From Sphingomonas lutea (lineage in GTDB: Bacteria > Pseudomonadota > Alphaproteobacteria > Sphingomonadales > Sphingomonadaceae), in contig NZ_CP060718.1 in assembly GCF_014396785.1 (NCBI RefSeq), forward strand, positions 2,190,501 through 2,254,500: a stretch of DNA of 64,000 nucleotides, given 5' to 3'. The notes beneath the pieces are model-generated. The model had not been told where the DNA came from. It searched no databases and saw only the letters and a list, made by a program, of their open reading frames with translations. Both the position numbers and the translations under genes were made by a program. Positions 27,870 to 39,600 of this stretch are shown here, piece by piece (the stretch's first letter is position 1; every line of letters starts with the position of its first letter).

Positions 27870-28354
27870 GCGGGGCGATCACCATCGTCGTTGCGCGCGC
27901 CCGGAATGGCGTCATCGGCCGCGACGGCAAATTGCCGTGGCACTTGTCGGAGGATTTGAAGCGCTTCAAGCGGCTGACGATGGGCAGCGTGATGGTCATG
28001 GGGCGAAAGACGTTCGACAGCCTGCCGGGGCTGCTGCCAGGCCGCCGGCACGTCGTCCTGACCCGCGACCCGGCGTGGAGCGCGCCGGGCGCGGATACCG
28101 CGCGCACGGTTGAAGAGGCGGTCGCGTTAGCCGAGGGCGAACCCATTTCCGTGATTGGCGGCGCGGAGATTTTCGCGCTGTTCCTGCCGCTAGCAGACCG
28201 GATCGAGCTGACCGAGGTGTTGGCCGACGTTGCGGGCGACACGGTCATGCCCGACCCGCGCGATAGCGGCGGATGGCGGGAGGTGGAGTGCGAGGATCAT
28301 CCGGCCAAGGAGGGCCAGCCGCCTTATCGCTTCGTCACGCTGGAGCGCGCCTAG
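27866..28354 (+). CDS. folA: Dihydrofolate reductase
   Basis: This 162-residue NADPH-dependent enzyme reduces dihydrofolate to tetrahydrofolate and is the target of trimethoprim. Signatures are ARARNGVIGRDGKLPWHLSE, the catalytic acid in WHLSEDLKRFK, VMGRKTFDSLP and ISVIGGAEIF. It is translationally coupled to the methyltransferase by ATGA, and its end overlaps the convergent SRPBCC gene by 4 bases. thyA, its frequent neighbour, is not here. Confidence 0.95.
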   Translation: MSGAITIVVARARNGVIGRDGKLPWHLSEDLKRFKRLTMGSVMVMGRKTFDSLPGLLPGRRHVVLTRDPAWSAPGADTARTVEEAVALAEGEPISVIGGAEIFALFLPLADRIELTEVLADVAGDTVMPDPRDSGGWREVECEDHPAKEGQPPYRFVTLERA

Positions 28355-28872
28355 GTCCGCGGGCGGGAAACGGCGAAGGCGCGGTAGCGCCGCAGCTGAT
28401 CGGCAAGCACCTTGTCCACGAGCGGCGCGCTGGCGGCGGCGTTGCCCTTGGCAAAACCGGCGGCGCGGTAATTGAGCGTCAGTTGCGACCCGCCCGCTTG
28501 CGACTTCACCTGAATGTCCATGACTCCGCTGGTCGCGTCATAGAGCAAGGGGCCGAGCGAGCCGGTCATGACGATCCGCTTACCGGGATCGACATAAGTG
28601 ACGCGCATATGCTCGATCCCGCCGCCCTTGGGGAAACGCTCGCAAAAGCAGCCGCCGGGGTTGAGGGCCAGGCTGAGGTTTTTTGAGTCGCCGCTGTAAG
28701 TGTGATCGGCGTTCCACCACGCGGGCACGTTGGCGAAAGCGCTATAAGCGACATCCGGTTTGACCGTCAGGTTGACCGTGTAGGCGAGTTCGAAGCCATT
28801 GCTCGACGCGCCGACCACGTCGGCCGAGGCCGGAGTGGCGACGAGCATGGCCAAGCCCGCAAGATAGCGCAT
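28351..28872 (-). CDS. Exported SRPBCC (START/Bet v1-like) protein
   Basis: This 173-residue protein has a signal peptide (MRYLAGLAMLVATPASA) and an SRPBCC-type lipid/ligand-binding body: VNLTVKPDVAYSAFANVPAWWN, then FPKGGGIEHMRVTYVDPGKRIV and the C-terminal helix. The Cys pair in GGCFCERF is unusual for the fold. It follows adk after 32 bases on the same strand. The ligand is unknown. Confidence 0.75.
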   Translation of the reverse strand: MRYLAGLAMLVATPASADVVGASSNGFELAYTVNLTVKPDVAYSAFANVPAWWNADHTYSGDSKNLSLALNPGGCFCERFPKGGGIEHMRVTYVDPGKRIVMTGSLGPLLYDATSGVMDIQVKSQAGGSQLTLNYRAAGFAKGNAAASAPLVDKVLADQLRRYRAFAVSRPRT

Positions 28873-28904
28873 GAGTCCCCCCTTTTGCGGAGAAGATGGC
28901 GCGA

Positions 28905-29558
28905 TCAGGCCGGGCCGTCCAGAATGGCGTCGATTTGCGCCGCGACGTCTTCCACAGACGCCATGCCGTCGATGCGACGGACGAGCCCGCGTTCGTCGTA
29001 ATAGGGCAGGATCGGTGCGGTCTTGGCGCGATATTCGGCCATGCGCGTGCGCACGGTCTGTTCATTGTCGTCGGGCCGCCGTTTGAAGTCGGTGGAGCCG
29101 CACACGTCGCAGACATTTTCGACCCGGGGGCGCTTGAATTCGTCGTGATAGGGGGCGCCGCAGCGGCCGCAGGTGAAGCGACCGCAGATGCGCGTGACCA
29201 GCGCCTCCTCGTCGACCGCCAGCTCGATGACATGGTCGAGGGTCCGACCCCGCTCGGCAAGCAGGATCTCAAGCGCTTCCGCCTGGTGCTTGGTACGGGG
29301 GAAGCCATCGAAGATCGCGCCGCTTTGCGATGAGCCGTCGAGATGCTCGCCGATCAGGGCGCTGACGATGGCGTCGCTGACCAGTTCGCCTTTCTCCATT
29401 ACCGCCTTGGCCTTGAGGCCGACGGGCGTGCCGTTGGCGACCGCCTGGCGAAGCATGTCCCCCGTCGACAGCTGAACCATGCCCCGGTTTGCCTGTAGGC
29501 GCGCCGCCTGCGTGCCCTTTCCGGCGCCCGGCGGGCCCAGCAGGATGATATTGAGCAT
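28905..29558 (-). CDS. adk: Adenylate kinase
   Basis: This 217-residue enzyme interconverts 2 ADP with ATP and AMP. The P-loop is LLGPPGAGKGTQAARL, the AMP site includes STGDMLRQAV and FDGFPRTKHQAE, and the long LID domain carries four cysteines (CGRCGAP and CDVCGS) for a structural zinc. The ribosome site GAAGGA, five bases before ATG 29558, lies inside a palindromic repeat. It ends the spc-type operon after secY. Confidence 0.97.
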   Translation of the reverse strand: MLNIILLGPPGAGKGTQAARLQANRGMVQLSTGDMLRQAVANGTPVGLKAKAVMEKGELVSDAIVSALIGEHLDGSSQSGAIFDGFPRTKHQAEALEILLAERGRTLDHVIELAVDEEALVTRICGRFTCGRCGAPYHDEFKRPRVENVCDVCGSTDFKRRPDDNEQTVRTRMAEYRAKTAPILPYYDERGLVRRIDGMASVEDVAAQIDAILDGPA

Positions 29559-29571
29559 AACTGTCCTTCGA

Positions 29572-29612
29572 TACGCGGCTATGACAGGCTCAATCGCTAC
29601 TCAGGATGAGCG
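29572..29612. repeat. Palindromic repeat, family B copy 4 (short form)
   Basis: TGTCCTTCGATACG at one end and CTACTCAGGATGAGCG at the other, with a reduced middle. It lies between secY and adk and supplies the adk ribosome site on the minus strand. Confidence 0.75.
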
Positions 29613-29626
29613 GTTTTGAGAAGCCG

Positions 29627-30994
<1,368 letters not shown>

Positions 30995-31040
30995 GTGTTC
31001 GTGATCCCCTAGGCTCTGCGGCTCATATAAGCCGCAATGC

Positions 31041-31118
31041 CGTCATTGCGAGCGCAGCGAAGCAATCCAGACGTTTGCGCTGTTGGATTGCTTCGTCGTT
31101 GCGCTCCTCGCAATGACG
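31041..31118. repeat. Palindromic repeat, family A copy 2
   Basis: The arms CGTCATTGCGAGCGCAGCGA then AGCAATCCA, and TGGATTGCT then TCGTCG...GCTCCTCGCAATGACG, form a near-perfect 30-base stem with a 15-base loop. It is inserted in the 128-base gap between rplO and secY inside the ribosomal operon. Confidence 0.88.
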
Positions 31119-31122
31119 GTCT

Positions 31123-31671
31123 TCAGGCCTTCGCGCCCTTCGCGGACTGGCCGGCCAGGCGCGCTTCGCGGACCTTGCCCTTCTTGGCCGCGGCGAGTTC
31201 CGCCGGATTCTTGCGCTCGATGATTTCGACCGAACCGCCGGCCTTTTCGATCGCTTCGCGCGCGCCCTTCGACGCGCCGGCGACCTTGAGGTTCAGCTTG
31301 GCCTTGAGCTCGCCCTTGCCGAGCACGCGAACGCCGTCCTTGCCGCCGCGCGCCAGGCCGGCAGCCTTGAGCGCGTCATGGTCGAGCGTGCCCTTGGCGT
31401 CGAGCTTGCCGGCGTCGATCATCTTCTGGATCGCGCCCAGGTTCACCTCAGCATAATCGCGCGCGAAGATGTTGTTGAAGCCGCGCTTCGGGATGCGCAT
31501 GTGGAGCGGCATCTGGCCGCCTTCGAAGCCGGCGATGCTGACGCCCGAGCGCGACTTGGCGCCCTTGTAGCCACGGCCCGCGGTCTTGCCCTTGCCCGAG
31601 CCGATACCGCGGCCGACGCGCATCCGGCCCTTGCGGGCGCCATCATTGTCCTTGAGTTCGTTCAGTTTCAT
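31123..31671 (-). CDS. rplO: Large ribosomal subunit protein L15
   Basis: This 182-residue protein shows [20 protein letters not shown] and [20 protein letters not shown], which are hallmarks of L15. It is somewhat longer than E. coli L15 (144 residues) owing to a C-terminal Ala/Lys-rich tail ([20 protein letters not shown]). It binds 23S rRNA late in assembly. Unusually, an extra small gene stands between it and rpmD. Confidence 0.97.
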   Translation of the reverse strand: MKLNELKDNDGARKGRMRVGRGIGSGKGKTAGRGYKGAKSRSGVSIAGFEGGQMPLHMRIPKRGFNNIFARDYAEVNLGAIQKMIDAGKLDAKGTLDHDALKAAGLARGGKDGVRVLGKGELKAKLNLKVAGASKGAREAIEKAGGSVEIIERKNPAELAAAKKGKVREARLAGQSAKGAKA

Positions 31672-31701
31672 GTTCGTGCACTCGCTTTCGCTTTTGTCGC
31701 G

Positions 31702-31977
31702 CTATTCCATTTCAAAGAATGTGAAGCCAGCTTGGACCTCACCGTCTTCGAGCTCATTCGCCGGCTCGATCTCCTCAAAGTGGAGCGATGCTGGCGGATC
31801 GTCTGGGGACGAATTCGGCTTCAGTGACTGCAGCCTTTCATCCCCGCGGAGCAGGTCGAGCGCGACTTGCTCCGCATGTTCCTTGTCCTGCGCCTCCACA
31901 ACTCGCGTGGTGTAAAAGCCAAGCAGTTGCCGGGCGCCCTCCACCTGCCCCGGGAAATTGTCCCCCGGATCAGGCAT
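31702..31977 (-). CDS. Small hypothetical protein inside the spc operon
   Basis: This 91-residue acidic soluble protein lies between rpmD and rplO. The segment RQLLGFYTTRVVEAQDKEHA, then EQVALDLLRGDERL, resembles small uncharacterised proteins with a GFYTTR-x-VEA pattern. The end is rich in acidic residues (HFEEIEPANELEDGEV). The spacing fits one mRNA: 13 bases after the rpmD stop and 30 before rplO. No strong ribosome site is seen at ATG 31977. Such a gene is not part of the standard L30-L15 order. Confidence 0.7.
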   Translation of the reverse strand: MPDPGDNFPGQVEGARQLLGFYTTRVVEAQDKEHAEQVALDLLRGDERLQSLKPNSSPDDPPASLHFEEIEPANELEDGEVQAGFTFFEME

Positions 31978-31990
31978 CGGAAATAGGGCA

Positions 31991-32185
31991 CTAAGCTCCC
32001 TCGACGGTCAACAGGTGCGCTACCTTACGCACCTGCCCCATAACTTCGGATGTGGCCTCCACCTCCACCGTGCGGTGCAGCTTGTTGAGGCCGAGACCGA
32101 CGAGCGTCGCGCGCTGCGTCTTGTCGCGGCGGATGGGCGAACCGGTCTGCGTGATCTTGATCGTCTTGGCTTTTTCCTGGGCCAT
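31991..32185 (-). CDS. rpmD: Large ribosomal subunit protein L30
   Basis: This 64-residue L30 has TIKITQTGSPIRRDKTQRAT and LVGLGLNKLHRTVEVEAT, typical of the family. ATG 32185 is preferred over the GTG just before it because GGAG in the end of rpsE is eight bases away. It lies directly after rpsE, as in E. coli. Confidence 0.95.
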   Translation of the reverse strand: MAQEKAKTIKITQTGSPIRRDKTQRATLVGLGLNKLHRTVEVEATSEVMGQVRKVAHLLTVEGA

Positions 32186-32190
32186 CACTC

Positions 32191-32961
32191 TTACTCCACC
32201 GTCGCTTCGGCCTGAGCCTCGGCTTCGGCAACGCTGGCGCCGCCGCGGCCGAGCAGGTCGGCGACCTTCTTGCCGCGCCGCTGCGCAACCGCGCGCGGGC
32301 TGGTCTGATCCTTCAAGGCCTCGAAGGTCGCGCGGATCATATTGTAGGGGTTGGATGTCCCGACCGACTTGGTGACCACGTCGTGGACGCCAAGGCTTTC
32401 GAAAATCGCGCGCATCGGGCCGCCGGCGATGATTCCGGTCCCCGCCGGCGCCGTGCGGATCGTCACTCGGCCCGCGCCGAAATGGCCAAGGCCGTCATGG
32501 TGCAGCGTGCGGCCGTCGCGCAGCGGAACGCGGATCATCGCCTTCTTCGCCGCGGCGGTCGCCTTACTGATCGCTTCCGGCACTTCACGCGCCTTGCCGT
32601 GACCGAAGCCGGCGCGGCCCTTGCCGTCGCCGACCACGACGAGCGCGGCAAAGCCGAAGCGCTTGCCGCCCTTCACGGTCTTGGACACGCGATTGATGTG
32701 AACGAGCTTTTCGATCAGCTCCTCACCGCCATCGTCGTCGCCGCCACGGCCGCCACGGCGATCGTCACGACGGCCGCGGCCGCCACGATCACCGCCGCCA
32801 CGGCCACGCCCGCCGCCGGGCCCACGAGGACCGCGCGGACCGCGTCCACGCGGCTCTTCGGCCTGGACCGGCTGTTCGGCCTGCACCTGCTCGGCAGCAG
32901 CCGGAGCCGCGGTTTCGGCCGTTTCGGTGCCGGCGTCCTTGGTCTGCGTTTCGTCTTGCAT
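32191..32961 (-). CDS. rpsE: Small ribosomal subunit protein S5 with long RGG-rich N-terminus
   Basis: This protein has 256 residues, against about 166 in E. coli. The conserved S5 core starts near residue 81 ([20 protein letters not shown]) and has [20 protein letters not shown] and [17 protein letters not shown] [19 protein letters not shown]. The first 80 residues are an acidic/Ala part followed by Arg-Gly repeats ([20 protein letters not shown]), probably a disordered RNA-binding tail. S5 helps keep decoding accurate. Confidence 0.96.
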   Translation of the reverse strand: MQDETQTKDAGTETAETAAPAAAEQVQAEQPVQAEEPRGRGPRGPRGPGGGRGRGGGDRGGRGRRDDRRGGRGGDDDGGEELIEKLVHINRVSKTVKGGKRFGFAALVVVGDGKGRAGFGHGKAREVPEAISKATAAAKKAMIRVPLRDGRTLHHDGLGHFGAGRVTIRTAPAGTGIIAGGPMRAIFESLGVHDVVTKSVGTSNPYNMIRATFEALKDQTSPRAVAQRRGKKVADLLGRGGASVAEAEAQAEATVE

Positions 32962-32963
32962 TC

Positions 32964-33317
32964 TTAAAACTCCAGTCCGCCTTCGCGCGCAGCTTCGGCG
33001 AGGGCCTTCACCCGGCCATGGAACAGAAAGCCGCCACGATCGAACACGACGCTCGACACGCCGGCCTTCTTCGCCCGCTCGGCCAGTGCCTTGCCGACGG
33101 CGGCAGCCCCGTCACGGGTCGCACCGGTCTTGCCCTTGAGATTCTTGTCGAGGGTCGAAGCCGCAGCGAGGGTCTTCCCCGCGGCGTCGTCAATGACCTG
33201 CGCGTAGATGTGCCGGCCCGAACGATGGACGGACAGCCGCGGCTTGCCCGAGGAACGCGCACGAAGCGCGGTCCGGACTCGGCGGCGGCGGCGATCGAAG
33301 AGGGAGAGGTTGGCCAT
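32964..33317 (-). CDS. rplR: Large ribosomal subunit protein L18
   Basis: This 117-residue 5S rRNA-binding protein has [20 protein letters not shown] at the start, [18 protein letters not shown], and the C-terminal [20 protein letters not shown] typical of L18. It sits 3 bases after rplF and 2 bases before rpsE. Confidence 0.97.
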   Translation of the reverse strand: MANLSLFDRRRRRVRTALRARSSGKPRLSVHRSGRHIYAQVIDDAAGKTLAAASTLDKNLKGKTGATRDGAAAVGKALAERAKKAGVSSVVFDRGGFLFHGRVKALAEAAREGGLEF

Positions 33318-33320
33318 GGC

Positions 33321-33854
33321 TTACTTCTTCTTGCCTTCTTTGCGGAAGATGTACTCGCCGCGATACTTGATGCCCTTGCCCTTGTACGGCTCGGGCTTAC
33401 GCCACCGGCGGATTTCGGCCGCGACCTGGCCGACCTTTTGCTTGTCGATGCCGCTGATCTCGACCGTATTCTGGTCGGGGGTCTTGACCTCGACGCCGTC
33501 CGGCACCGGGAAGTTGACGTCGTGGCTGTAGCCGAGCTGCAAGCGCAGGTTCTTACCCTGGGCCTGGGCGCGATAGCCGACGCCGGTGATTTCCAGCACC
33601 TTGGTGAAGCCCTCGGTGACGCCGACGACGAGATTGTCGACCAGCGTCCGCTGCATGCCCCAGAAGGCGCGCGCTTCCTTGGTCTTGTTGGCCGGCTTCA
33701 CGAGGATGCCGTCGTCGCCGATTTCATAGGCGATTTCGTCGCGCATCTGCAGCTGAAGGGTGCCCTTGGGCCCCTTCACCGACAGGATTTGCCCTTCGGT
33801 GGTGGCCGTCACGCCCTGAGGCAGCGGCACCGGGCGTTTTCCGATACGGGACAT
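33321..33854 (-). CDS. rplF: Large ribosomal subunit protein L6
   Basis: This 177-residue protein begins [15 protein letters not shown] and ends with the signature [20 protein letters not shown] then KKK. It binds 23S rRNA near the factor-binding site. Its ATG overlaps the rpsH stop by one base (TAATG). Confidence 0.97.
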   Translation of the reverse strand: MSRIGKRPVPLPQGVTATTEGQILSVKGPKGTLQLQMRDEIAYEIGDDGILVKPANKTKEARAFWGMQRTLVDNLVVGVTEGFTKVLEITGVGYRAQAQGKNLRLQLGYSHDVNFPVPDGVEVKTPDQNTVEISGIDKQKVGQVAAEIRRWRKPEPYKGKGIKYRGEYIFRKEGKKK

Positions 33855-34249
33855 TAGAATACCTCCGCCAGCACTTCGCCGCCGACATTCTGCTCGCGCG
33901 CCTCGGCGTCCGACAGCACGCCTCGCGGGGTCGACACGATGATCGTGCCGAGGCCGTTGCGGATGTGCGGCAGCTCCTTGGCGGCCGAATAGACACGGCG
34001 ACCGGGCTTCGACACGCGCGCCAGATGATGGATCGCGGGCTGCCCTTCAAAATATTTGAGCTCGATGCGAAGGCCCTTCTGGCCGGCCAGCTCTTCTTCC
34101 GTATAGCCGCGGATATAGCCTTCGCGCTGAAGCACATCGAGCACGTTGGCGCGCAGCTTCGACGCCGGCGTCAGGATCGAATCCTTCTTCGCCGACTGGC
34201 CGTTGCGGATGCGGGTGAGCATATCGCCCAGGGGATCGGTCATTGCCAT
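33854..34249 (-). CDS. rpsH: Small ribosomal subunit protein S8
   Basis: This 131-residue protein begins [20 protein letters not shown] and ends with [20 protein letters not shown], both S8 signatures. In E. coli S8 represses the spc operon by binding its mRNA; whether that holds here cannot be seen. Confidence 0.97.
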   Translation of the reverse strand: MAMTDPLGDMLTRIRNGQSAKKDSILTPASKLRANVLDVLQREGYIRGYTEEELAGQKGLRIELKYFEGQPAIHHLARVSKPGRRVYSAAKELPHIRNGLGTIIVSTPRGVLSDAEAREQNVGGEVLAEVF

Positions 34250-34259
34250 AAACTTGCCC

Positions 34260-34565
34260 CTACCAGCTCGACTTGGTCACGCCGGGGATCAGGCCCTTGT
34301 TGGCCAGTTCCCGAAGCATGATCCGCGACAGACGGAACTTGCGGTAATATGCGCGGCTGCGGCCGGTCAGCTCACAGCGGTTGCGGACGCGCGTCGGATT
34401 CCCGTTGCGGGGAATCTCCGCCATCTTCAGCCGCGCGATCAGCCGCTCGGTATCGTCCGCCGACTTGTCGTCCGCGACCGCCTTCAGCTTCGCGTACTTC
34501 GCCGCGTGCTTCTGAACGAGCTTCTTGCGCCGCTCGTTCTTATTGATCGAACTCAGTTTCGCCAT
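34260..34565 (-). CDS. rpsN: Small ribosomal subunit protein S14
   Basis: This 101-residue protein is the long, zinc-free type of S14 (no C-x2-C pairs), with [20 protein letters not shown] and [20 protein letters not shown] at the conserved rRNA-binding end. Confidence 0.97.
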   Translation of the reverse strand: MAKLSSINKNERRKKLVQKHAAKYAKLKAVADDKSADDTERLIARLKMAEIPRNGNPTRVRNRCELTGRSRAYYRKFRLSRIMLRELANKGLIPGVTKSSW

Positions 34566-34599
34566 GACTTAAGTTCTTCTCCTCATCGCAGGCACGCCC

Positions 34600-35277
34600 T
34601 TAGGCGGCCTGCTTTTCCTCTGCTTCCACGGGGAACGGAAAGTTGAACAGGCGCAGCAGTTCGCGCGCTTCTTCATCCGTCTTCGCGGTGGTGGTGACGA
34701 TCACATCCATGCCCCGGACCTTGTCGATCTGATCGTAGTTGATCTCGGGGAAGATGATCTGTTCCTTGAGGCCCATGGCGTAATTGCCACGGCCGTCGAA
34801 CGACTTAGGGTTGAGCCCGCGGAAGTCGCGAACGCGCGGCAGCGCGATCGTGACCAGCCGGTCCAGGAATTCGAACATGCGGTCGCGGCGCAGGGTGACC
34901 TTGCAGCCGATCGGCATGCCTTCGCGCAGCTTGAACTGGGCGATCGACTTCTTGGCCTTGGTGATCACGGGCTTCTGGCCCGAGATCTGCTGCATTTCGG
35001 CAGCCGCGGTCTCGACCTTCTTCTTGTCCTGGGTCGCTTCGCCAACGCCCATGTTGATGACGATCTTTTCGAGCCTGGGAACCTCGAGACGGTTCTTGTA
35101 GCCGAACTTCTCGGTCATCGCCTTGACGATGCGAGTTTCATAATCGGCCTTGAGGCGCGGCGTGTAGGACGAATCCTGCTTCGCCTTGCCGGCCTTCTTC
35201 TCGGCAGCCGGCGCCTCCGCAGCCGCGGTATCGACCGCGCTATCGGCTTCCGGGGCCTTCTTTTCCTTATCAGCCAT
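34600..35277 (-). CDS. rplE: Large ribosomal subunit protein L5 with N-terminal extension
   Basis: This 225-residue protein has a 5S rRNA-binding L5 core starting near residue 37 ([18 protein letters not shown]) with [20 protein letters not shown] and [19 protein letters not shown]. The first 36 residues are a Lys/Ala/Glu-rich extension absent from E. coli L5 (179 residues). Its start overlaps the end of rplX by 8 bases. Confidence 0.96.
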   Translation of the reverse strand: MADKEKKAPEADSAVDTAAAEAPAAEKKAGKAKQDSSYTPRLKADYETRIVKAMTEKFGYKNRLEVPRLEKIVINMGVGEATQDKKKVETAAAEMQQISGQKPVITKAKKSIAQFKLREGMPIGCKVTLRRDRMFEFLDRLVTIALPRVRDFRGLNPKSFDGRGNYAMGLKEQIIFPEINYDQIDKVRGMDVIVTTTAKTDEEARELLRLFNFPFPVEAEEKQAA

Positions 35278-35590
35278 GGATCAGCTCTCCAGACTTGGCG
35301 GCGACACGGACCTTCTTGCCGTCACGCTCTTCAAAGCGGACGCGGGTCGCCTTGCCCGACTTGGGGTCGGCAATGGCAACGTTGGACACGTGAAGCGGTG
35401 CTTCCTTGCGCTCGATCCCCCCTTGCGGGTTGACCTGCGACGGCTTGCGATGGCGCGCGTGGACGTTCACGCCCGACACGACGACCTTCATTTCCTTGGG
35501 CATCGAGCGGATGACTTCACCCGTCTTGCCCTTGTCCTTGCCCGACAGGACGACGACGCGGTCGCCCTTGCGGATCTTAGCGGCAGCCAT
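35270..35590 (-). CDS. rplX: Large ribosomal subunit protein L24
   Basis: This 106-residue protein begins [20 protein letters not shown], the KOW motif of L24, which starts assembly of the large subunit. It sits 2 bases after rplN and overlaps rplE by 8 bases. Confidence 0.97.
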   Translation of the reverse strand: MAAAKIRKGDRVVVLSGKDKGKTGEVIRSMPKEMKVVVSGVNVHARHRKPSQVNPQGGIERKEAPLHVSNVAIADPKSGKATRVRFEERDGKKVRVAAKSGELIHG

Positions 35591-35592
35591 GG

Positions 35593-35961
35593 TTACAACA
35601 CCTCCGGTGCAAGGCTGATGATCTTCATGTGCTTGCGGGCGCGAAGTTCGCGCACCACCGGGCCGAAGATACGGGTGCCGATCGGCTCCTCGTTCTTGTT
35701 GACCAGCACAGCGGCGTTGGAATCGAACCGGATCACCGAACCGTCGGGACGGCGGATATCCTTGGCCGTACGGACGATGACCGCGCGATGCACGTCACCC
35801 TTCTTCACGCGGCCGCGCGGCGCGGCTTCCTTGACGCTGACGACGATGATGTCGCCAACGCCGGCAACGCGGCGCTTGGAGCCGCCCAGCACCTTGATGC
35901 ACTGGACGCGCTTGGCCCCGCTGTTGTCAGCGACGTCCAGGTTGGACTGCATCTGGATCAT
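35593..35961 (-). CDS. rplN: Large ribosomal subunit protein L14
   Basis: This 122-residue protein begins [20 protein letters not shown] and contains [20 protein letters not shown], signatures of L14. It begins the spc-type block, with rpsQ 30 bases upstream. Confidence 0.97.
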   Translation of the reverse strand: MIQMQSNLDVADNSGAKRVQCIKVLGGSKRRVAGVGDIIVVSVKEAAPRGRVKKGDVHRAVIVRTAKDIRRPDGSVIRFDSNAAVLVNKNEEPIGTRIFGPVVRELRARKHMKIISLAPEVL

Positions 35962-35991
35962 TGTTCGACCCTACCCTCTATCTAAACTTGC

Positions 35992-36378
35992 TCAGGCGTC
36001 CGCTTCGACGACGTCGTCGGCCTTGGCCTTCTTCGTCGACTTCTTGGCGGTCTTCTTGTCGGCTTCGTCCGTTGCCGCCGGCTTGGCCGGGGCATCGGGG
36101 GTGAGGTCCGGCTCGGCGATCTCGACCGCGACCGCCTTGGCCGCGCCGATCCGCTCGACGACTTCCCACGACTTCAGCTTCGAAATCGGGGCGCATTCCT
36201 GGATGCGCACCTGCTCGCCCGCCTTGTAGGCGTTGCCATCGTCATGGGCGTGATACTTCTTCGAGAGCTTGATGATCTTGCCGTACAGCGGGTGCTTCAC
36301 CCGCCGCTCGACGCGGACCACGACGGTCTTGTCACCCTTGTCGGACACCACGGTGCCGGTGAGGACGCGCTTGGGCAT
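35992..36378 (-). CDS. rpsQ: Small ribosomal subunit protein S17 with C-terminal extension
   Basis: This protein has 128 residues, against 84 in E. coli. The core [40 protein letters not shown] is typical S17. Beyond residue 90 there is an added Lys/Ala/Asp-rich tail ([20 protein letters not shown]) that is likely disordered. Confidence 0.96.
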   Translation of the reverse strand: MPKRVLTGTVVSDKGDKTVVVRVERRVKHPLYGKIIKLSKKYHAHDDGNAYKAGEQVRIQECAPISKLKSWEVVERIGAAKAVAVEIAEPDLTPDAPAKPAATDEADKKTAKKSTKKAKADDVVEADA

Positions 36379-36392
36379 GTTCCTATATCTCC

Positions 36393-36617
36393 TTACGCGC
36401 CGGCGGCTTGCGACTTGGTGCGCTGGTGCTGAAGCGTGCGGATGCGGGCGATGGTGCGGCGCACCTCGCGCACCCGGCTCGGCTTCTCGAGCTGGTTGGT
36501 CGCGGCCTGGAAGCGTAGGTTGAACTGCTCACGCTTGAGCTCGATCAGCTGCGACTGCAGCTGGTCGTCGGTCGCGACCTTCAGGTCGTCCTTGGTCTTG
36601 GCCTTCTTGGCAGCCAT
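36393..36617 (-). CDS. rpmC: Large ribosomal subunit protein L29
   Basis: This 74-residue protein contains [20 protein letters not shown] and [19 protein letters not shown], typical of L29 near the peptide exit, where trigger factor and SRP dock. Confidence 0.96.
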   Translation of the reverse strand: MAAKKAKTKDDLKVATDDQLQSQLIELKREQFNLRFQAATNQLEKPSRVREVRRTIARIRTLQHQRTKSQAAGA

Positions 36618-36618
36618 C

Positions 36619-37053
36619 TTACTTTTCCTCTCCCGCCAGGGTCTCGCCGAGCCGGGCGACGACCTTGGTCTTGATCGGCAGCTTCTCCGCCGCCCGCTCG
36701 AACGCGGTCTTGGCGAGATAGCCGGGGACTCCGTCGAGCTCGAACAGGATGCGGCCCGGCTTGACGCGGGCGACCCAGAATTCGGGACTGCCCTTACCCG
36801 AGCCCATGCGGACTTCGGCGGGCTTCGACGACACGGGCACGTCCGGGAAGATGCGGATCCACAAACGACCCGAACGCTTGATGTGACGCGTGATCGCGCG
36901 ACGGGCCGCTTCGATCTGGCGCGCGGTGATCCGCTCGGGCTCCATCGCCTTGAGGCCGAAGGCGCCGAAGTTGAGCTCGGTCCCGCCCTTGGCGTTGCCG
37001 TGGATCCGGCCCTTGAAGGCCTTGCGGAATTTGGTGCGCTTAGGCTGCAACAT
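36619..37053 (-). CDS. rplP: Large ribosomal subunit protein L16
   Basis: This 144-residue protein begins [20 protein letters not shown] and contains [40 protein letters not shown]. It contacts the A-site region of 23S rRNA. It ends one base before rpmC. Confidence 0.97.
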   Translation of the reverse strand: MLQPKRTKFRKAFKGRIHGNAKGGTELNFGAFGLKAMEPERITARQIEAARRAITRHIKRSGRLWIRIFPDVPVSSKPAEVRMGSGKGSPEFWVARVKPGRILFELDGVPGYLAKTAFERAAEKLPIKTKVVARLGETLAGEEK

Positions 37054-37074
37054 GATCGACTATCCTCTTAGCGC

Positions 37075-37787
<713 letters not shown>

Positions 37788-37788
<1 letters not shown>

Positions 37789-38165
37789 TATGCTTCTTCC
37801 TGCTCGCGCACGACGACGCGGATGCGGCTGAACGGCTTGACGATGCGCGACGAGCGGCCGCGCGCACGGGTGGCGAAACGCTTCATCGAGATCGACTTGC
37901 CGACACTCGCCTCGGCGACGACGAGGGCGTCGACGTCGAGATTATGATTGTTCTCGGCATTGGCGACGGCCGACGCGAGCACCTTGTAGACATCCTCGCT
38001 CATCCCTTTGGGGCTGAACTTGAGGATGTTGAGCGCCTGTTCGACCTTCTTGCCGCGGATGAGACCGGCGACGAGGTTGAGCTTGCGCGCCGACCCGCGG
38101 ATCGTGTTGCCGACCGCGAGCGCTTCCTTGTCGCCGACACGGCGGGGTGCGACTGGCTTGGACAT
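37788..38165 (-). CDS. rplV: Large ribosomal subunit protein L22
   Basis: This 125-residue protein includes [20 protein letters not shown] and the loop [20 protein letters not shown] that lines the exit tunnel, where macrolide-resistance changes occur in other species. It overlaps rpsS and rpsC by single bases. Confidence 0.97.
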
Positions 38166-38440
38166 TAGCGCTTGCCCTTCTTGTCGGAGGCGTGGCCGTG
38201 GAACGTCCGCGTCGGCGCAAATTCACCGAGCTTCATTCCGACCATGTCTTCGTTGACCGACACCGGCACGAACTTGCGGCCGTTGTAGACGTTGAAGGTC
38301 AGGCCGACGAACTGCGGCAGGATGGTCGAACGGCGCGACCAGGTCTTGATCGGCGCGCGCTTCGAATTGTCCTGCGCAGCTTCCGCCTTCTTCAGCAACG
38401 AAAGCTCGACGAACGGACCTTTCCAGATGGAACGGGCCAT
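38165..38440 (-). CDS. rpsS: Small ribosomal subunit protein S19
   Basis: This 91-residue protein begins [20 protein letters not shown] and contains [20 protein letters not shown] and [20 protein letters not shown], signatures of S19 in the head of the 30S subunit. Confidence 0.97.
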   Translation of the reverse strand: MARSIWKGPFVELSLLKKAEAAQDNSKRAPIKTWSRRSTILPQFVGLTFNVYNGRKFVPVSVNEDMVGMKLGEFAPTRTFHGHASDKKGKR

Positions 38441-38443
38441 GGC

Positions 38444-39280
38444 TTAACCCTTCTTCTTCGCGTGACGGCTGCGGATGATGAACTTGTCCGTTGCCTTGTT
38501 GTGACGGGTGCGGGCACCCTTGGTCGGCTTGCCCCACGGGGTGACCGGGTGACGGCCGCCCGAGGTCCGGCCTTCACCACCGCCGTGCGGGTGGTCGACC
38601 GGGTTCTTGGCGACGCCGCGGGTCAGCGGGCGCTTGCCCAGCCACCGCGTGCGGCCCGCCTTGGCCAGCGTCTGATTGGCGTTGTCGGGGTTCGAAACTG
38701 CACCAACGGTCGCCATGCAATCCGAGCGCACGTAGCGCTGCTCGCCTGAATTCAGCCTGACGATGACCATTCCGCGGTCACGGCCGACAACCTGCACATA
38801 CGTGCCGGCGGCGCGGGCGATCTGGCCACCCTTGCCGGGCTTCATCTCGACATTGTGGACGATCGTGCCGACCGGCATCTGGCCGATTTCCATGGCATTG
38901 CCCGGCTTCACGTCGACCTTCTTGCCGGCGATGACCTTGTCGCCCGGGGCAAGACGCTGCGGCGCGATGATATAGGCCTGCTCACCGCCTTCGTAGGTGA
39001 CGAGCGCAATGAACGCCGACCGGTTGGGGTCGTACTCGAGCCGCTCAACCGTCGCAGCGACGTCCCACGTGCGGCGCTTGAAGTCGATGATGCGATACTT
39101 CTGCTTGTGACCGCCGGCGATTCCGCGCGACGTCACATGGCCCTTGTTGTTGCGGCCGCCGGTCTTGCGCTTGCCTTCGGTCAGCGCCTTGACGGGCTTG
39201 CCCTTCCACAGCGCCGACTTGTCGACCAGGATCAGGCCGCGACGGGCCGGAGAGGTCGGCTTATATTGCTTGAGAGCCAT
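38444..39280 (-). CDS. rplB: Large ribosomal subunit protein L2
   Basis: This 278-residue protein has [20 protein letters not shown], and the highly conserved [20 protein letters not shown] with the His needed near the peptidyl transferase centre. It overlaps rplW by one base. Confidence 0.97.
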   Translation of the reverse strand: MALKQYKPTSPARRGLILVDKSALWKGKPVKALTEGKRKTGGRNNKGHVTSRGIAGGHKQKYRIIDFKRRTWDVAATVERLEYDPNRSAFIALVTYEGGEQAYIIAPQRLAPGDKVIAGKKVDVKPGNAMEIGQMPVGTIVHNVEMKPGKGGQIARAAGTYVQVVGRDRGMVIVRLNSGEQRYVRSDCMATVGAVSNPDNANQTLAKAGRTRWLGKRPLTRGVAKNPVDHPHGGGEGRTSGGRHPVTPWGKPTKGARTRHNKATDKFIIRSRHAKKKG

Positions 39281-39600
39281 TACGCCTTAGCCCCTTCGGT
39301 GATGTCGATCGACTGACCAGCGGCCAGCGTGACGATCGCCTTCTTTTCATCCGAACGCTGATAGGGACGCCCCTTCCAGCGCTTCGATTTGCCCTTGGTC
39401 ACGAGCGTGTTCACACCAGTGACCGTCACGCCGAACAGCGCCTCGACCGCGGCCTTGATCTCCGGCTTGGTGGCCTTCGACGCGACTTTGAACACGACCG
39501 CATTATGCTCCGACAGCATCGTGGATTTCTCGGTGATGTGCGGGCTCAGCACGACGTCGAAATGACGCGCGTCCGGCGCCTGCTGCTGCTTCTTAGCCAT
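39280..39600 (-). CDS. rplW: Large ribosomal subunit protein L23
   Basis: This 106-residue protein contains [20 protein letters not shown] and [20 protein letters not shown] [20 protein letters not shown], typical of L23, the main dock for trigger factor at the exit tunnel. It overlaps rplD by 8 bases. Confidence 0.96.
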   Translation of the reverse strand: MAKKQQQAPDARHFDVVLSPHITEKSTMLSEHNAVVFKVASKATKPEIKAAVEALFGVTVTGVNTLVTKGKSKRWKGRPYQRSDEKKAIVTLAAGQSIDITEGAKA

